Shown: piece after piece, positions 51,498 to 61,325 of the stretch
Layout: each line of letters starts with the position of its first letter
How positions within the stretch are numbered: position 1 is the stretch's first letter
Assembly (NCBI GenBank): GCA_017613275.1
Contig: JAGAED010000016.1
Coordinates: 17,891-81,890, forward strand
Source of the DNA: Clostridia bacterium
GTDB taxonomy: Bacteria; Bacillota; Clostridia; TANB77; CAG-508
DNA: 64,000 nt
Direction of reading: 5' to 3'
Notes under the pieces: model-generated
What the model was told of the DNA's origin: nothing
Database searches by the model: none
What the model saw: the letters and a program-made list of their open reading frames with translations, nothing else
Position numbers and translations under genes: made by a program

Positions 51498-51506
51498 CAT
51501 TTAGTT

Positions 51507-52433
51507 CTATTTTTTTGGCCACTTAGCCCTTAATTTCTTTGATTTTACCCCATTTTCATTATAAGCTACAATTTCTATAAGGTTATCGTCACTTAGTTTT
51601 AATGGGAAATTATAGTCTAAATCTTGTCCATCTGCTTGTATTTTTGTAACTTTACCATCTTTTAATGTTGTGATTTCTATTCTATCTAATCCAATTTCAT
51701 CATGTGCTGATATTGCATATGCATTATCACCTTTTTTAACTGTTACTGTTGGTTGTTTTGTTCCAACAACTTCTTGTGTCTTTTCTTCAACTTCATCATT
51801 TATATTTGTTGCAGTTACTTTTAAAGTATGTCTTCCAAGTGGTGCTTCTATTTCCATTGAATATTCTGTGTTATTAACATCAACTTTCTTAGGTTCTTCT
51901 TCATCCCAAGCATAAGTAAATTTAGTTATTTCCTCTTTTCCTTCTAAGTTGATTTTAATACTATTTCCAGAAATTGAAATATCAATATTTGTTGAAAGTG
52001 ATAATTCAAAAGTTCTTTCCATTTCTTTTTCATTACCATAAATATCTGTTGCTTTTACATTTAATGTATTTACTCCATTTGGAATATCAAGTTCTTTTTG
52101 ATAGAATTTTCCTACACTTCTTACTGTTGTTGGATCTTCTTCATTCCAAGCATATACTAAACTATCAACATCTTCTTCATGCATTACCTTTAAAAGAATC
52201 TTGTCCTCGCCCTTTTCTTCAAGTTCTATTGTTGGTTCTCCAACATCTTTTGGTGTTTTTCCACCATCTTTTTTTAACATAGCATATGAACTATTTATAA
52301 TTAAGAATACTCCAAAAATTAAAAGTCCAGATGCAAAGAATTTTGTTACTGATTTTATATCTTTCGGTCCGCCACTTTTTTTGGACCCTTTATATTTGTT
52401 ATTTACATTTTCCGTAGATAAAATTTGATTCAT
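51507..52433 (-). CDS. Membrane-anchored protein with tandem Ig-like domains
   Basis: A 308-residue protein with a basic cytoplasmic N-terminus, one membrane helix (about residues 30-50) and an extracellular part built from three Ig-like beta domains with repeated FTYAWDEEEP and LVYAWNEEDP motifs. It is exported and held as a type II membrane protein. It lies downstream of the large adhesin on the same strand, so it may assist cell-surface display or binding. No catalytic residues are visible. Confidence 0.75.
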   Translation of the reverse strand: MNQILSTENVNNKYKGSKKSGGPKDIKSVTKFFASGLLIFGVFLIINSSYAMLKKDGGKTPKDVGEPTIELEEKGEDKILLKVMHEEDVDSLVYAWNEEDPTTVRSVGKFYQKELDIPNGVNTLNVKATDIYGNEKEMERTFELSLSTNIDISISGNSIKINLEGKEEITKFTYAWDEEEPKKVDVNNTEYSMEIEAPLGRHTLKVTATNINDEVEEKTQEVVGTKQPTVTVKKGDNAYAISAHDEIGLDRIEITTLKDGKVTKIQADGQDLDYNFPLKLSDDNLIEIVAYNENGVKSKKLRAKWPKK

Positions 52434-52495
52434 TCTTTCACCCTCTTTAGTTAAATCTCATTGAAATTATAACATAACTTTTTTTAATTGTAAAC

Positions 52496-52531
52496 AAAAA
52501 ATTGAGAAGATTTAAATCTTCTCAATTTTTA
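52496..52531 (-). terminator. Terminator of the adhesin gene
   Basis: AAAAATTGAGAAGATTT (52497-52513) pairs perfectly with the next 17 bases, with further T on the minus side. Confidence 0.85.
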
Positions 52532-52543
52532 TTATACATTAAA

Positions 52544-55500
52544 TTACATTACGTATTTTTTAATTAATGCTACTCCACCAGCTATTGTAATTAGAACTGT
52601 TAATCCTAAGATAAAGTATGTTGTTTCTACACCTGTTGATACTGAAAGAATTACTGGTGCTTCGTCATCATCATCTTCATGTTTTTCTTTCATATTATCT
52701 GGTGTTGAGTCTTTATCTGGAACTCCCCAGTCATTATAGTCTTCTGAGATTTCTGCATAGTTTATTTTTAATCCTAAGTTGTCATTTCCATTTATCCATG
52801 TTAATACAACTTCAACATCTGCGAATTCTCCTGGTTTCAATAATGTATTTTCTAATTTTCTAGTTGTAATTATGTTGTTTCCTTCATCTTTCCAATCTGG
52901 GTTATCTTCTGGTAAGAATTTTAATCCTTCTGGAATGTGGTCTTTAACCTCTTTAGCATATCCTGCAATGTATCCAGGTAATGCTTCTCCAGTTTCTTTA
53001 TTATAACCATCATTATATACTCTTATTGAATATCTGAATTTAACAGTTACATTAGAAAGTTTCTTTCTATGTAATTCAACTTTTACAACTTCTTCTGGAT
53101 CATCAAATGGTTGGTGTCCTGTTTCTGTTACTGTTGTTTGACCATTTTCAGTAACAATTGCTTGTGTTACCCATTTTCTTAATGCTAAATCAAATTGTGG
53201 AACTTTAATTTTTTCGATATCTTGATCATCTTCATCTTTAATCCATTTATCTGGTGTTGAATCTCTATCAGGTATATCATAATCATTATCATCCTTAGAA
53301 ATTTGAGCATAGTTTATTATTATTCTATCACTTCCATAATCTTCTGTTACTTTGAAAGCAACTTGTACATCTCTGTAATCTGGATTTGTATCTGATAATC
53401 CGTTTTTTGTATCAAGAGCTTTGATTAAGTTTTCTCTTGCTCCATTTTCTCTTGATAAATAATCTGTTCTGATTATTTTAGCTTTTGAAACATCTGTTGT
53501 TTCAACATATCTTTTAATTTCTGAATCTTCATTAATGTTTAATTCTACCATTTCTCTTCCAGCTTCTGCTGTTGCACCTTCTGGAAGTTCTGCAAACATT
53601 TTCCATCTGTATGTTACGTTTGTAGGATCTTCTGGTAAGAATTCTACACCTTCTGGAATATCATCTGTAATTACAGAAGCATAACCATCGATACTTCCTT
53701 CATTATAAACTCTTATTGTATATGTTACAATATCATTTTTAACAGTATCCATTGGTTCTTTTGAGTGTGAATATTTTAATGTTGTTGTTCTACCATTTAT
53801 TAAGTTTTCATAACTTTCTTGAGAAATTTGTGGTACCCTAGCATCATAATCAGCCTTTGTATATCTGTCTTTTCTTGTATTGTCTTCATTTACTTTTTCA
53901 ACTTTTGTTATAAATTTTCTTAATGCTAAGTCGAAGTTTGGTACATAAACTTTTTCGAAGTCGTCATCATCTTGTTGACCTGGTATATAAGATTTTCCAG
54001 AATCTATTTCATCTTGTTTATAATTTGGTAAATCTTCTGGTAATACAACTCCACCATTTCCTTCTGGTGTTTTTGAATCTCTATCAACGTCTAATGGTGT
54101 ATTATCTTTATCACCATATTTTGAAATTTCTGCAATGTTTGTTTGATATTTCTCTAATGGTACATTATCTTTAACTTTACAAATTATTTTTAATTCATTA
54201 GCTTGTAATTTTGATGTTGAATCTAAATAATAACTTGTCATATCAGTTCCTAATCCACCAGCCATAAATACTGCATTAAGAGCATTCAATTTTGTATCTT
54301 TCAAATATTCTGTTTTTACTGTTCTACCATCTTCTGAAACAACCCATTTATATGTTGTGTCGTTTTGCTCACAATGAACATATTCTAAATATTCTGGTAA
54401 ATGATCTGTAATTTCTCTAGCATACGCATCCATTGAACCTTCGTTAAATACTCTTAATGTATATTCTACATAGTCTCCCGCTTTAACTTTTAAAGGTTGT
54501 TTTGTATGATTATATGTTGCTGTTGTAACATTTTCATCATTATATAATTTATCTAAATCAGTTGGTACTGGTGCTCTATTATATTCTGTTGCACCTGTCA
54601 TGTCAGCATTGTCTGCAACTCTTGTAATGAATTTTCTTAAAGCTAAGTCTAATTCTACAAGTTTTAAATTTTCATAGTCATCATCATCTTCATAACCTCT
54701 ACCATTTGGTGAAGTTGATGGTGTTCCATAATCCTCTGGACTTGGTGTATTTTCGTTTGGAGTAGAATCTACATCATTTCCAGTATCACTTGTTATTTCA
54801 GCAACGTTCTTTAAATTATTATTTGTTGCTGAAGCATTTACTTTACATTCAACTTTTATATCTCTATAATAAATTGGATTATTATTAGAATCTAAATCAT
54901 CTAAATGTTCCCAATTTTTTCCAACTGGTTCAATTGTTTCTCCAGCTAATATATCTGTAGTAATTTTTCTTGTTGCAGAATCATATATCCATCCATTGTT
55001 TGTGTTTGTAGTACTATCTGTAACATAATCTAATCCATCAGGTAGAAAGTCTGTCACAATTGAAGCTGTTCCTGCAATATCACCTTCGTTGTATATTCTT
55101 ATTGTATAAATAACAATATCGCCTTTTGCAACTTGAATAGGGGTTTTAGAATGTCTTTTTTCTGCAGTTGTATCTTCTACAATTGTATTTCCCGTTAGTG
55201 TTGGAATTCTATTTATATCTTCTCCATTTATGCTTGTAACAAATTTTCTTAAAGCTAAGTCGAATTTTTTTGGTAATAATACTATTTTTTCAAAGTCGTC
55301 ATCATCTTCTTGTCCTTTAAAATAGTTATTCTCATTTCTTAATTGTTCTTCTGTATATGTATCTTTACCTGTATATCCAATATCTGTTGTTACTAAATTA
55401 GGTAAAGTTGTTAAAGGTTGTGTTTGAACAGAATCTCTATCTGCTATACCTCTATCATTATAATCTTCAGCTATCCAAGCAATATTTGTTAAGATTTTTC

Positions 55501-56896
55501 TATTTGTAGAATCTGGATCTGCTGTAACTTCACATTCAATTTCGATAACTTCATTTGCTGGTGTTCCTGTTGTATATGCTGGTAAGTTTGTTGTGTTTCC
55601 AGATTTTCTAACTAAAGTTAATTTATTATTGTTTGTTGTATATGTTCCATCACTTTCAAAGTTTCCACTTACTACACGTAGGAATTTTAATCCTGAAGGT
55701 AATTGATCAACAACTTTTGTTGCTCTACCATCTATTTCACCTTCATTGTAAATTACTAATCTATAATTTACTTTACTTCCTTTTTCTACAACAACAGGGT
55801 CTTTTCTATGTTTATATATAGCTGTTGTATCTTCTCCTGCTTCTAAATCTGTACTATCAACATTTGGCATTCTTTCTCCAGCTTCATTATAAGTAGTAGT
55901 TGTTTCATTTGTTGTTACAGAAGAAATGTATTTTCTTAAAGCTAAGTCGAATTCTCTATTATCTCTTTCAATTATAATAATTGGTTGAGTATTTGCTTGA
56001 GTTAGATCTGTATATAAATATACTACGCTATCTCTTTCATATCCACTTTCTGCACGGCTTTCTGCAGTTTCAATTAAATATTTGTATAGAGCATTTGCTT
56101 CATTTTCCATATTAAGATTATCATCAATAATAATTTCATTTAGTTTCTTATATACATTATTATCTTCTTTATAATAAAGCTCTAAGTCATTATTATTATA
56201 AAGGCCATCCTCATCATTAGAATTTGTAAAATACCATAAAGCTGCTTGTTGAATTGCTCTTACTTGATCTGCAGTTAATAAGTCACTATCCTCAACTTGA
56301 CTATATATCTCTTCTACAAATATTCCTTTACCTACCAACGCATCTTTTAAGACAGTATTTTTATATGATTCATAATCATCGCCTATAAAGAATAAATTTG
56401 TTAATTGTAATATTTTTTCATAATTATTATTCCAATTGCAAGAAGTATTAGTCCAGTTTATCAAATTTTGATTATTTTCGACTAATTCATATCTTGTTTT
56501 ATATTGGTCAATATTATCAATATATGTGTTATTATTAGTATATTTTAAGTCGTTTTCATCATAAACACCATTATTATTTCTTGTTTCAAATCCTTGTTGA
56601 GCTCTTGCACAATATGCATCATAAAGTCTTTCATAGTGATTACTTTCTGCTGGATTTCTAACCAATCCAATTTTATTAATTAAAGCAAAACCACTAGGTT
56701 GATTTGCATCACCTATAGAATATTGCGCTCCCTCGCTATAATCTGTGTCATAGTTATTTTGACCAGTTATTAAACTAGCAAAATACACAGGTGTTTCTGG
56801 TATTTCTTGTGTTGCAGCATATGCTGTTTGACTAAATGCTATTGCACATAAAATTAGTGTACTAACCATTGTTAAAATAATTTTTTTCACTTTCAT
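52544..56896 (-). CDS. Large cell-surface adhesin with thioester-type head and five DUF11-like repeats
   Basis: A 1450-residue protein. A signal peptide is cut near AYA-ATQ (about residue 27). The head (30-300) resembles a thioester domain, with Cys96 in YDAYCARAQ and Gln in AIQQAALWYFTN (about 216), so it may form a covalent bond with host tissue. Five stalk repeats start at FDLALRK near 316, 545, 750, 988 and 1236, joined by acidic DDDDFEK linkers. Each has YTIRVYNEG and a D-(H/F/I)-P-E-G-L type strand. A C-terminal membrane helix (about 1422-1446) anchors it; I see no LPxTG. Confidence 0.85.
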   Translation of the reverse strand: MKVKKIILTMVSTLILCAIAFSQTAYAATQEIPETPVYFASLITGQNNYDTDYSEGAQYSIGDANQPSGFALINKIGLVRNPAESNHYERLYDAYCARAQQGFETRNNNGVYDENDLKYTNNNTYIDNIDQYKTRYELVENNQNLINWTNTSCNWNNNYEKILQLTNLFFIGDDYESYKNTVLKDALVGKGIFVEEIYSQVEDSDLLTADQVRAIQQAALWYFTNSNDEDGLYNNNDLELYYKEDNNVYKKLNEIIIDDNLNMENEANALYKYLIETAESRAESGYERDSVVYLYTDLTQANTQPIIIIERDNREFDLALRKYISSVTTNETTTTYNEAGERMPNVDSTDLEAGEDTTAIYKHRKDPVVVEKGSKVNYRLVIYNEGEIDGRATKVVDQLPSGLKFLRVVSGNFESDGTYTTNNNKLTLVRKSGNTTNLPAYTTGTPANEVIEIECEVTADPDSTNRKILTNIAWIAEDYNDRGIADRDSVQTQPLTTLPNLVTTDIGYTGKDTYTEEQLRNENNYFKGQEDDDDFEKIVLLPKKFDLALRKFVTSINGEDINRIPTLTGNTIVEDTTAEKRHSKTPIQVAKGDIVIYTIRIYNEGDIAGTASIVTDFLPDGLDYVTDSTTNTNNGWIYDSATRKITTDILAGETIEPVGKNWEHLDDLDSNNNPIYYRDIKVECKVNASATNNNLKNVAEITSDTGNDVDSTPNENTPSPEDYGTPSTSPNGRGYEDDDDYENLKLVELDLALRKFITRVADNADMTGATEYNRAPVPTDLDKLYNDENVTTATYNHTKQPLKVKAGDYVEYTLRVFNEGSMDAYAREITDHLPEYLEYVHCEQNDTTYKWVVSEDGRTVKTEYLKDTKLNALNAVFMAGGLGTDMTSYYLDSTSKLQANELKIICKVKDNVPLEKYQTNIAEISKYGDKDNTPLDVDRDSKTPEGNGGVVLPEDLPNYKQDEIDSGKSYIPGQQDDDDFEKVYVPNFDLALRKFITKVEKVNEDNTRKDRYTKADYDARVPQISQESYENLINGRTTTLKYSHSKEPMDTVKNDIVTYTIRVYNEGSIDGYASVITDDIPEGVEFLPEDPTNVTYRWKMFAELPEGATAEAGREMVELNINEDSEIKRYVETTDVSKAKIIRTDYLSRENGARENLIKALDTKNGLSDTNPDYRDVQVAFKVTEDYGSDRIIINYAQISKDDNDYDIPDRDSTPDKWIKDEDDQDIEKIKVPQFDLALRKWVTQAIVTENGQTTVTETGHQPFDDPEEVVKVELHRKKLSNVTVKFRYSIRVYNDGYNKETGEALPGYIAGYAKEVKDHIPEGLKFLPEDNPDWKDEGNNIITTRKLENTLLKPGEFADVEVVLTWINGNDNLGLKINYAEISEDYNDWGVPDKDSTPDNMKEKHEDDDDEAPVILSVSTGVETTYFILGLTVLITIAGGVALIKKYVM

Positions 56897-56942
56897 AATT
56901 TTACTCTCCTTATCCTTTTATAATGGCACATTTCTACAATCT

Positions 56943-56970
56943 ATTTTACACTCTTTAAAAATAATGTCAA
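56943..56970 (-). promoter_or_regulatory. Adhesin promoter
   Basis: On the minus strand TTGACA (56965-56970) and TAAAAT (56943-56948) are separated by 16 bases. Confidence 0.65.
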
Positions 56971-57263
56971 TGGCTTATTTTATTAAGTATAAACATCATT
57001 TTTAAACTGCCCTATTACGTGCTACGGAAGTATATTTTTTATTTGTAACATAAAAAATATGCCCTATATTACAATTATATTACATTTTCGTTACAAAATC
57101 AAGACTTTACGTCAATTTCGTTGATTTTTTTACCCTTTGAAGCTTTTAAATTTAATACTATATTTATATATTTTGTAGTGAATTTTTTGATGAGAATAAC
57201 AAAAAATATATAAATATAGTATTTTAAATATCTAAAATCATATAAATATATATAGGTGATTTT
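56971..57263. other. Intergenic region between divergent surface genes
   Basis: About 290 bases without a gene. It holds an AT hairpin near 57027-57062 (TATATTTTTTAT with ATAAAAAATATG) and presumably the promoter of the carboxypeptidase gene, whose ribosome binding site AGGTGA is at 57253-57258. A GC-richer patch around 57008-57030 has no motif I can assign. Confidence 0.5.
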
Positions 57264-57704
57264 ATGTTTAAAAATTCTAAGTTTTTTAAAATTATTTTAT
57301 TAGCTACAATACTTTTATATAGCTTTGCACCATGCATTATGGCTGATGATACCAATGATATTTTAGATGATAAGTCCACAATAAATAAACAAATCGTGGA
57401 AACTATTGAAACAAGCTCAAATGATACTAGTTTGCCAGATATAAATTCTAGGTCAGCAGTTGTAATAGATAGAGCAACAAATACAATTTTGTATGGAAAA
57501 AAAGAAAATGAAAAGTGCAAAATGGCTAGTACAACAAAAATAATGACTTGTCTAGTTGTTATAGAAAATTGCGATTTAACAACAATTGTTGAAGTATCTC
57601 AAAAAGCTGGCGGAACTGGTGGCTCAAGATTGGGTCTAAAAAAGGGGGATAAAATTTCCGTTAATGATTTACTATATGGACTGATGCTTTGTTCTCGGAA
57701 ATGA
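57264..57704 (+). CDS. D-Ala-D-Ala carboxypeptidase, N-terminal part, 0 frame
   Basis: This part encodes the signal peptide (about residues 1-28) and the first half of a serine-type PBP5/DacF-like enzyme, with Ser-x-x-Lys in KMASTTKIMTCLVV (about residue 90) and GSRLGLKKGDKISVNDLLYG. Codon 145 is CGG (57696-57698), and the frame ends at TGA 57702-57704 after LCSRK. The SxN motif that should follow, Ser-Gly-Asn, appears only if C57696 is skipped. AGGTGA precedes the ATG. Unshifted, the product would be catalytically dead. Confidence 0.85.
   Translation: MFKNSKFFKIILLATILLYSFAPCIMADDTNDILDDKSTINKQIVETIETSSNDTSLPDINSRSAVVIDRATNTILYGKKENEKCKMASTTKIMTCLVVIENCDLTTIVEVSQKAGGTGGSRLGLKKGDKISVNDLLYGLMLCSRK
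57693..57699 (+). other. Putative +1 frameshift site at CGG (carboxypeptidase gene)
   Basis: The sequence is TCT-CGG-A in the 0 frame. Reading TCT then GGA gives the conserved active-site motif SGNDAAV. The arrangement is the same as at 23037-23043 in the prepilin gene. Confidence 0.6.
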
Positions 57705-58530
57705 TGCAGCCGTATGTTTAGCCGAATTTGTTGGAGAAAATATTGAGGGCTTTGCCAAGTTAATGAATGAAAAAGCTAATCAGTTAGGATTGGAAAATAC
57801 ACACTTTGTCACTCCCCACGGATTAGATGTCGAGGAGCATTATACAACAGCTTTTGAGCTTGCCAAGCTTACAAACTATGCTTTAAAAAATGAGACTTTT
57901 GCAAAAATAGTAGGAACTCGTACATATACAGTTACAATAAACAAAACTCCTAAAGCCATTAATAATACAAACGAATTACTAGGAAATTTAAATGGCGTAT
58001 ATGGAGTAAAAACAGGATTTACAAATGGTGCTAATAGATGTTTAGTTACTGCTTGTAAAAGAAATAATTTAGATGTAATTTGTGTTGTTCTTGGAGCAGA
58101 TACGAAAAAATTCAGAACACAAGACAGTATTAAACTAATCGAGTATTCTTTCAAAACCTTTACTCCCGTAGATGTGCAGAGTTTAGTTAATGAAAAATTT
58201 GAACAATGGAAAAAAGAAAATATAAATTGTTTTGAAATTATAAAAGGTCAAACTCAAAATGTAGAAATAAAAATATCTCCCCTAAAATTTTCTACAATTC
58301 CTATAAATAATAATTTAATTAAAGACATAAAAATAACAATTGATTGCAAACAAATTTTGGAAGCTCCAATTTTGGAAAATACTTGCTTAGGAAAAATTGG
58401 AGTATATGTTGGAAATGAACATTTAACTTCTTGCGATATTTTACTTAATTCTACTATATTAAAGAAGGATATTTCTGATTATTTTGTAGAAATAATTAAA
58501 GGATTAAAAACTAGTTTTGCTAGTTTTTAA
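57697..58530 (+). CDS. D-Ala-D-Ala carboxypeptidase, C-terminal part, +1 frame
   Basis: Continues from GGA 57697 as GNDAAVCLAEFVGENIEGFA. It carries the third active-site motif KTGFTNGANRCLV and a C-terminal beta domain (about the last 90 residues). No ribosome binding site or plausible start is near the frame change; the first ATG is at 57763, past the SxN motif. Joined by a +1 shift, the whole protein is 421 residues, the usual size. It trims the terminal D-Ala of peptidoglycan stem peptides outside the membrane. It could also be a simple pseudogene. Confidence 0.85.
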   Translation, partial: GNDAAVCLAEFVGENIEGFAKLMNEKANQLGLENTHFVTPHGLDVEEHYTTAFELAKLTNYALKNETFAKIVGTRTYTVTINKTPKAINNTNELLGNLNGVYGVKTGFTNGANRCLVTACKRNNLDVICVVLGADTKKFRTQDSIKLIEYSFKTFTPVDVQSLVNEKFEQWKKENINCFEIIKGQTQNVEIKISPLKFSTIPINNNLIKDIKITIDCKQILEAPILENTCLGKIGVYVGNEHLTSCDILLNSTILKKDISDYFVEIIKGLKTSFASF

Positions 58531-58533
58531 TCC
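58501..58533. terminator. Bidirectional terminator overlapping the carboxypeptidase 3' end
   Basis: GGATTAAAAACTAG (58501-58514) pairs perfectly with CTAGTTTTTAATCC (58520-58533). It includes the last codons and stop of the carboxypeptidase gene and also follows acpP. Confidence 0.85.
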
Positions 58534-58548
58534 TTAATTATATTTATA

Positions 58549-58788
58549 TTAAACATTTTCTTTTATGTAGTCAACTACATCTCCTACAGTTACAACTTTT
58601 TCTGCATCTGCATCTGGAATTTCTATATCAAATTCTTCTTCTAGAGCCATTATTAATTCAACTATATCTAGTGAATCAGCACCTAAATCATCTATAAATG
58701 ATGCTTCCATTGTAACTGATGTATCTGCTACACCTAATTGTTCAACTATTATTCCTTTAACTTTTTCAAATACTTCCTCTGAACTCAT
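58549..58788 (-). CDS. acpP: Acyl carrier protein
   Basis: A 79-residue acidic protein with the phosphopantetheine attachment motif [18 protein letters not shown] (Ser about residue 40). It carries growing fatty-acid chains. I choose ATG 58788, nine bases after GGAGGTG; an in-frame GTG upstream is part of that site. It has its own promoter and is separated from plsX by about 120 bases. Confidence 0.96.
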   Translation of the reverse strand: MSSEEVFEKVKGIIVEQLGVADTSVTMEASFIDDLGADSLDIVELIMALEEEFDIEIPDADAEKVVTVGDVVDYIKENV

Positions 58789-58838
58789 TCGTGAGTTCAC
58801 CTCCTCTCAAGTTTTATGAAATTTAATTTCATATTTCA

Positions 58839-58867
58839 TTTATATTATATGTTTATGCTTTTGTCAA
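58839..58867 (-). promoter_or_regulatory. acpP promoter
   Basis: On the minus strand TTGACA (58862-58867) and TATAAA (58839-58844) are separated by 17 bases. Confidence 0.75.
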
Positions 58868-58906
58868 GTAAAATTGCAAATTATTTTATTTTTTAGACTG
58901 AGCATT

Positions 58907-59926
58907 CTAAATATCCTTTGAAAACGCTTCTATCATCTGTGGTACAGCATTGTTTTGAACAAATCTTTCTGCTTGAATTATTGTATATTCAAATAGTCTT
59001 TCATCACTGCTTCCATGTGCTTTTACAACTGGTTTTTTTACTCCAAGGAATAATGCTCCACCATAAGATTTGTAATCCATAGATTTTGTTAATTCTTTTA
59101 TTGGTTTTCTTGCAAATAAGTATGATATTTTAGAAAATACATTTTTTGTAAAGCTTTCTGTTAGGTTTCTTTTTACTAGTTTTCCAATACCTTCTGCTGT
59201 TTTTAAGAACACATTTCCTGTGAATCCATCTGCTACCAATACATCTACTTTACCTGAAAATGCATCTCTTCCCTCAACATTACCAATAAAGTTTATACCT
59301 AATTCTTCTGATTTTTCTCTTAGTAATTGGTAACTTTCTTTAACTAATTCATTTCCTTTTGTTTCTTCTGTTCCTATATTCAATAGGCCTACTGCTGGTT
59401 TTTCTACCCCAAATGTGTTACGAAGATATATTGTTCCCATTTGTGCAAATTGTAGTAAGTTTAATGGTTTACAATTTGTATTTGAACCAGCATCTATCAA
59501 TAATAATTGGCTTTTATATGATGGTAAAATTCCAGCCATTGCTGGTCTATCTATCCCTTTAATTCTTCCAACTAAAAGAGTTGCTCCTGTAAGTAGTGCT
59601 CCAGAATTTCCAGCAGAAATGAATACATCTCCTTCATCTGCTTTTAACATGTTGAAACCAACTACCATTGAAGAATCTTTTTTATGTTTTATTGCTTGTG
59701 TTGGAATATCGCACATTTCAATTGTTTCTGTTGCATTTTTTATTTTAAATCTATCAGAAATTTCTTCCATTTCTTTTCCATAAAATTCTTTGAATTTTTT
59801 TCTAATAACTTCTTCTTGTCCAACTAATACAACTTCCGCTTTTACTTTATTTATAGCTTTTACAGCTCCCTTTATTGTTGCATCTGGTGCATTATCGCCA
59901 CCCATTGCATCTAAAATAATTTTCAT
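58907..59926 (-). CDS. plsX: Phosphate acyltransferase
   Basis: A 339-residue PlsX, normal length. It begins MKIILDAMGGDNAPDATIKG and includes FISAGNSGALLTGATLLVGR, DAGSNTNCKPLNLLQFA and VADGFTGNVFLKTAEG. It converts acyl-ACP to acyl-phosphate for PlsY in phospholipid synthesis, a peripheral membrane step. It sits upstream of acpP, the usual Firmicute neighbourhood. No fapR is adjacent. Confidence 0.97.
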   Translation of the reverse strand: MKIILDAMGGDNAPDATIKGAVKAINKVKAEVVLVGQEEVIRKKFKEFYGKEMEEISDRFKIKNATETIEMCDIPTQAIKHKKDSSMVVGFNMLKADEGDVFISAGNSGALLTGATLLVGRIKGIDRPAMAGILPSYKSQLLLIDAGSNTNCKPLNLLQFAQMGTIYLRNTFGVEKPAVGLLNIGTEETKGNELVKESYQLLREKSEELGINFIGNVEGRDAFSGKVDVLVADGFTGNVFLKTAEGIGKLVKRNLTESFTKNVFSKISYLFARKPIKELTKSMDYKSYGGALFLGVKKPVVKAHGSSDERLFEYTIIQAERFVQNNAVPQMIEAFSKDI

Positions 59927-60003
59927 GGAATTTCCTCCCTTTTTTCAGTATCTCTATTTTATTATTGTTTTAAAAAAATTGCAATAGATATTGAAAAAAA
60001 ATC

Positions 60004-60031
60004 AAAAAAGATGCAGTTTACTGCATCTTTT
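60004..60031 (-). terminator. tuf terminator
   Basis: AAAGATGCAG pairs with CTGCATCTTT across TTTA, and the minus strand continues with a T run. It ends 12 bases after the tuf stop. Confidence 0.9.
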
Positions 60032-60042
60032 CTATGTTATTA

Positions 60043-61245
60043 CTAAGCTATAATATCAGCAACAACTCCAGAACCTACTGTTCTTCCACCTTCTCTTATA
60101 GCGAATCTTAATCCTTTTTCTATAGCGATTGGTGTGATTAATTCGATTGTCATTGATACGTTATCTCCTGGCATAACCATTTCTGTACCAGCTGGTAATT
60201 CAATAACACCTGTAACGTCAGTTGTTCTGAAATAGAATTGTGGTCTATATCCGTTGAAGAATGGAGTATGTCTTCCACCTTCGTCTTTTGTTAAGATATA
60301 AACTTCTGATGTGAATTTTGTGTGTGGGTTGATAGAACCTGGTTTACAAAGAACTTGTCCTCTTTCAACGTCTTTTCTATCAATACCTCTTAATAATGCA
60401 CCAGCATTATCTCCAGCTTCAGCTGAATCTAATGATTTTCTGAACATTTCAAGACCTGTAACAACAGTTTTCTTTCTTTCTGTTGTAAGACCGATAATTT
60501 CGACTTCTTCTTGTAATTTGATTTGTCCTCTTTCTACTCTACCTGTTACAACTGTTCCTCTTCCTGAGATTGTCATAACGTCTTCGATAGGCATTAAGAA
60601 TGGTTGATCGATTGGTCTTTCTGGTGTTGGGATATAGCTATCAACTGCATCCATTAATTCTAAGATTGGTTTGTAAACTTCATCATTAGGATCTTGAGAA
60701 TTGCTCTCTAATACTTTTAATGAAGAACCTTTTATAATTGGAATATCATCTCCTGGGAAATCATATTCTGATAATAAGTCTCTAACTTCCATTTCTACTA
60801 ATTCTAATAGTTCTGGGTCATCAACCATATCACATTTATTTAAGTAAACAACGATATATTTAACACCAACTTGTCTAGCTAATAAGATGTGTTCTCTTGT
60901 TTGTGGCATTGGGCCATCAGCTGCAGAAACAACTAATATAGCTCCATCCATTTGAGCTGCACCTGTGATCATGTTTTTAACATAGTCAGCGTGACCTGGA
61001 CAGTCAACGTGTGCATAGTGTCTGTTATCTGTTTCATATTCTACGTGAGCTGTGTTGATTGTGATTCCTCTTGCTTTTTCTTCTGGTGCTCCGTCGATTT
61101 GGTCATAAGCTGAGAATTGAGCTTGACCTTTTAATGCTAATACTTTTGTAATAGCTGCTGTTGTTGTTGTTTTTCCGTGGTCTACGTGACCAATTGTACC
61201 AATGTTAACATGTGGTTTTGTTCTTTCAAATTTTGCTTTTGCCAT
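60043..61245 (-). CDS. tuf: Elongation factor Tu
   Basis: A 400-residue EF-Tu. GTP-binding motifs are GHVDHGKTT (residues 18-26), [11 protein letters not shown] and NKCDMVDD, with domains 2 and 3 following in normal order and ending [10 protein letters not shown]. It delivers aminoacyl-tRNA to the ribosome. It lies downstream of fusA and has its own promoter in the gap, so its expression can exceed that of the operon. AGGAGGA precedes the ATG. Confidence 0.98.
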   Translation of the reverse strand: MAKAKFERTKPHVNIGTIGHVDHGKTTTTAAITKVLALKGQAQFSAYDQIDGAPEEKARGITINTAHVEYETDNRHYAHVDCPGHADYVKNMITGAAQMDGAILVVSAADGPMPQTREHILLARQVGVKYIVVYLNKCDMVDDPELLELVEMEVRDLLSEYDFPGDDIPIIKGSSLKVLESNSQDPNDEVYKPILELMDAVDSYIPTPERPIDQPFLMPIEDVMTISGRGTVVTGRVERGQIKLQEEVEIIGLTTERKKTVVTGLEMFRKSLDSAEAGDNAGALLRGIDRKDVERGQVLCKPGSINPHTKFTSEVYILTKDEGGRHTPFFNGYRPQFYFRTTDVTGVIELPAGTEMVMPGDNVSMTIELITPIAIEKGLRFAIREGGRTVGSGVVADIIA

Positions 61246-61325
61246 TTGAATTTTCCTCCTCTTTTTTTGAGCCTCGTGGGCTTTTATTTTTAAAAACTTA
61301 ATAACGTTTTTACATAAGCACTTGC

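Noticed and set aside
56897..57263. Riboswitch in the gap upstream of the adhesin
   Set aside because: The GC-richer patch did not match any riboswitch core I know (c-di-GMP, purine or SAM); only AT hairpins are evident.
57702..57704. TGA in the carboxypeptidase gene as a selenocysteine codon
   Set aside because: The homologous continuation is in a different frame, so a frameshift rather than stop recoding is needed.
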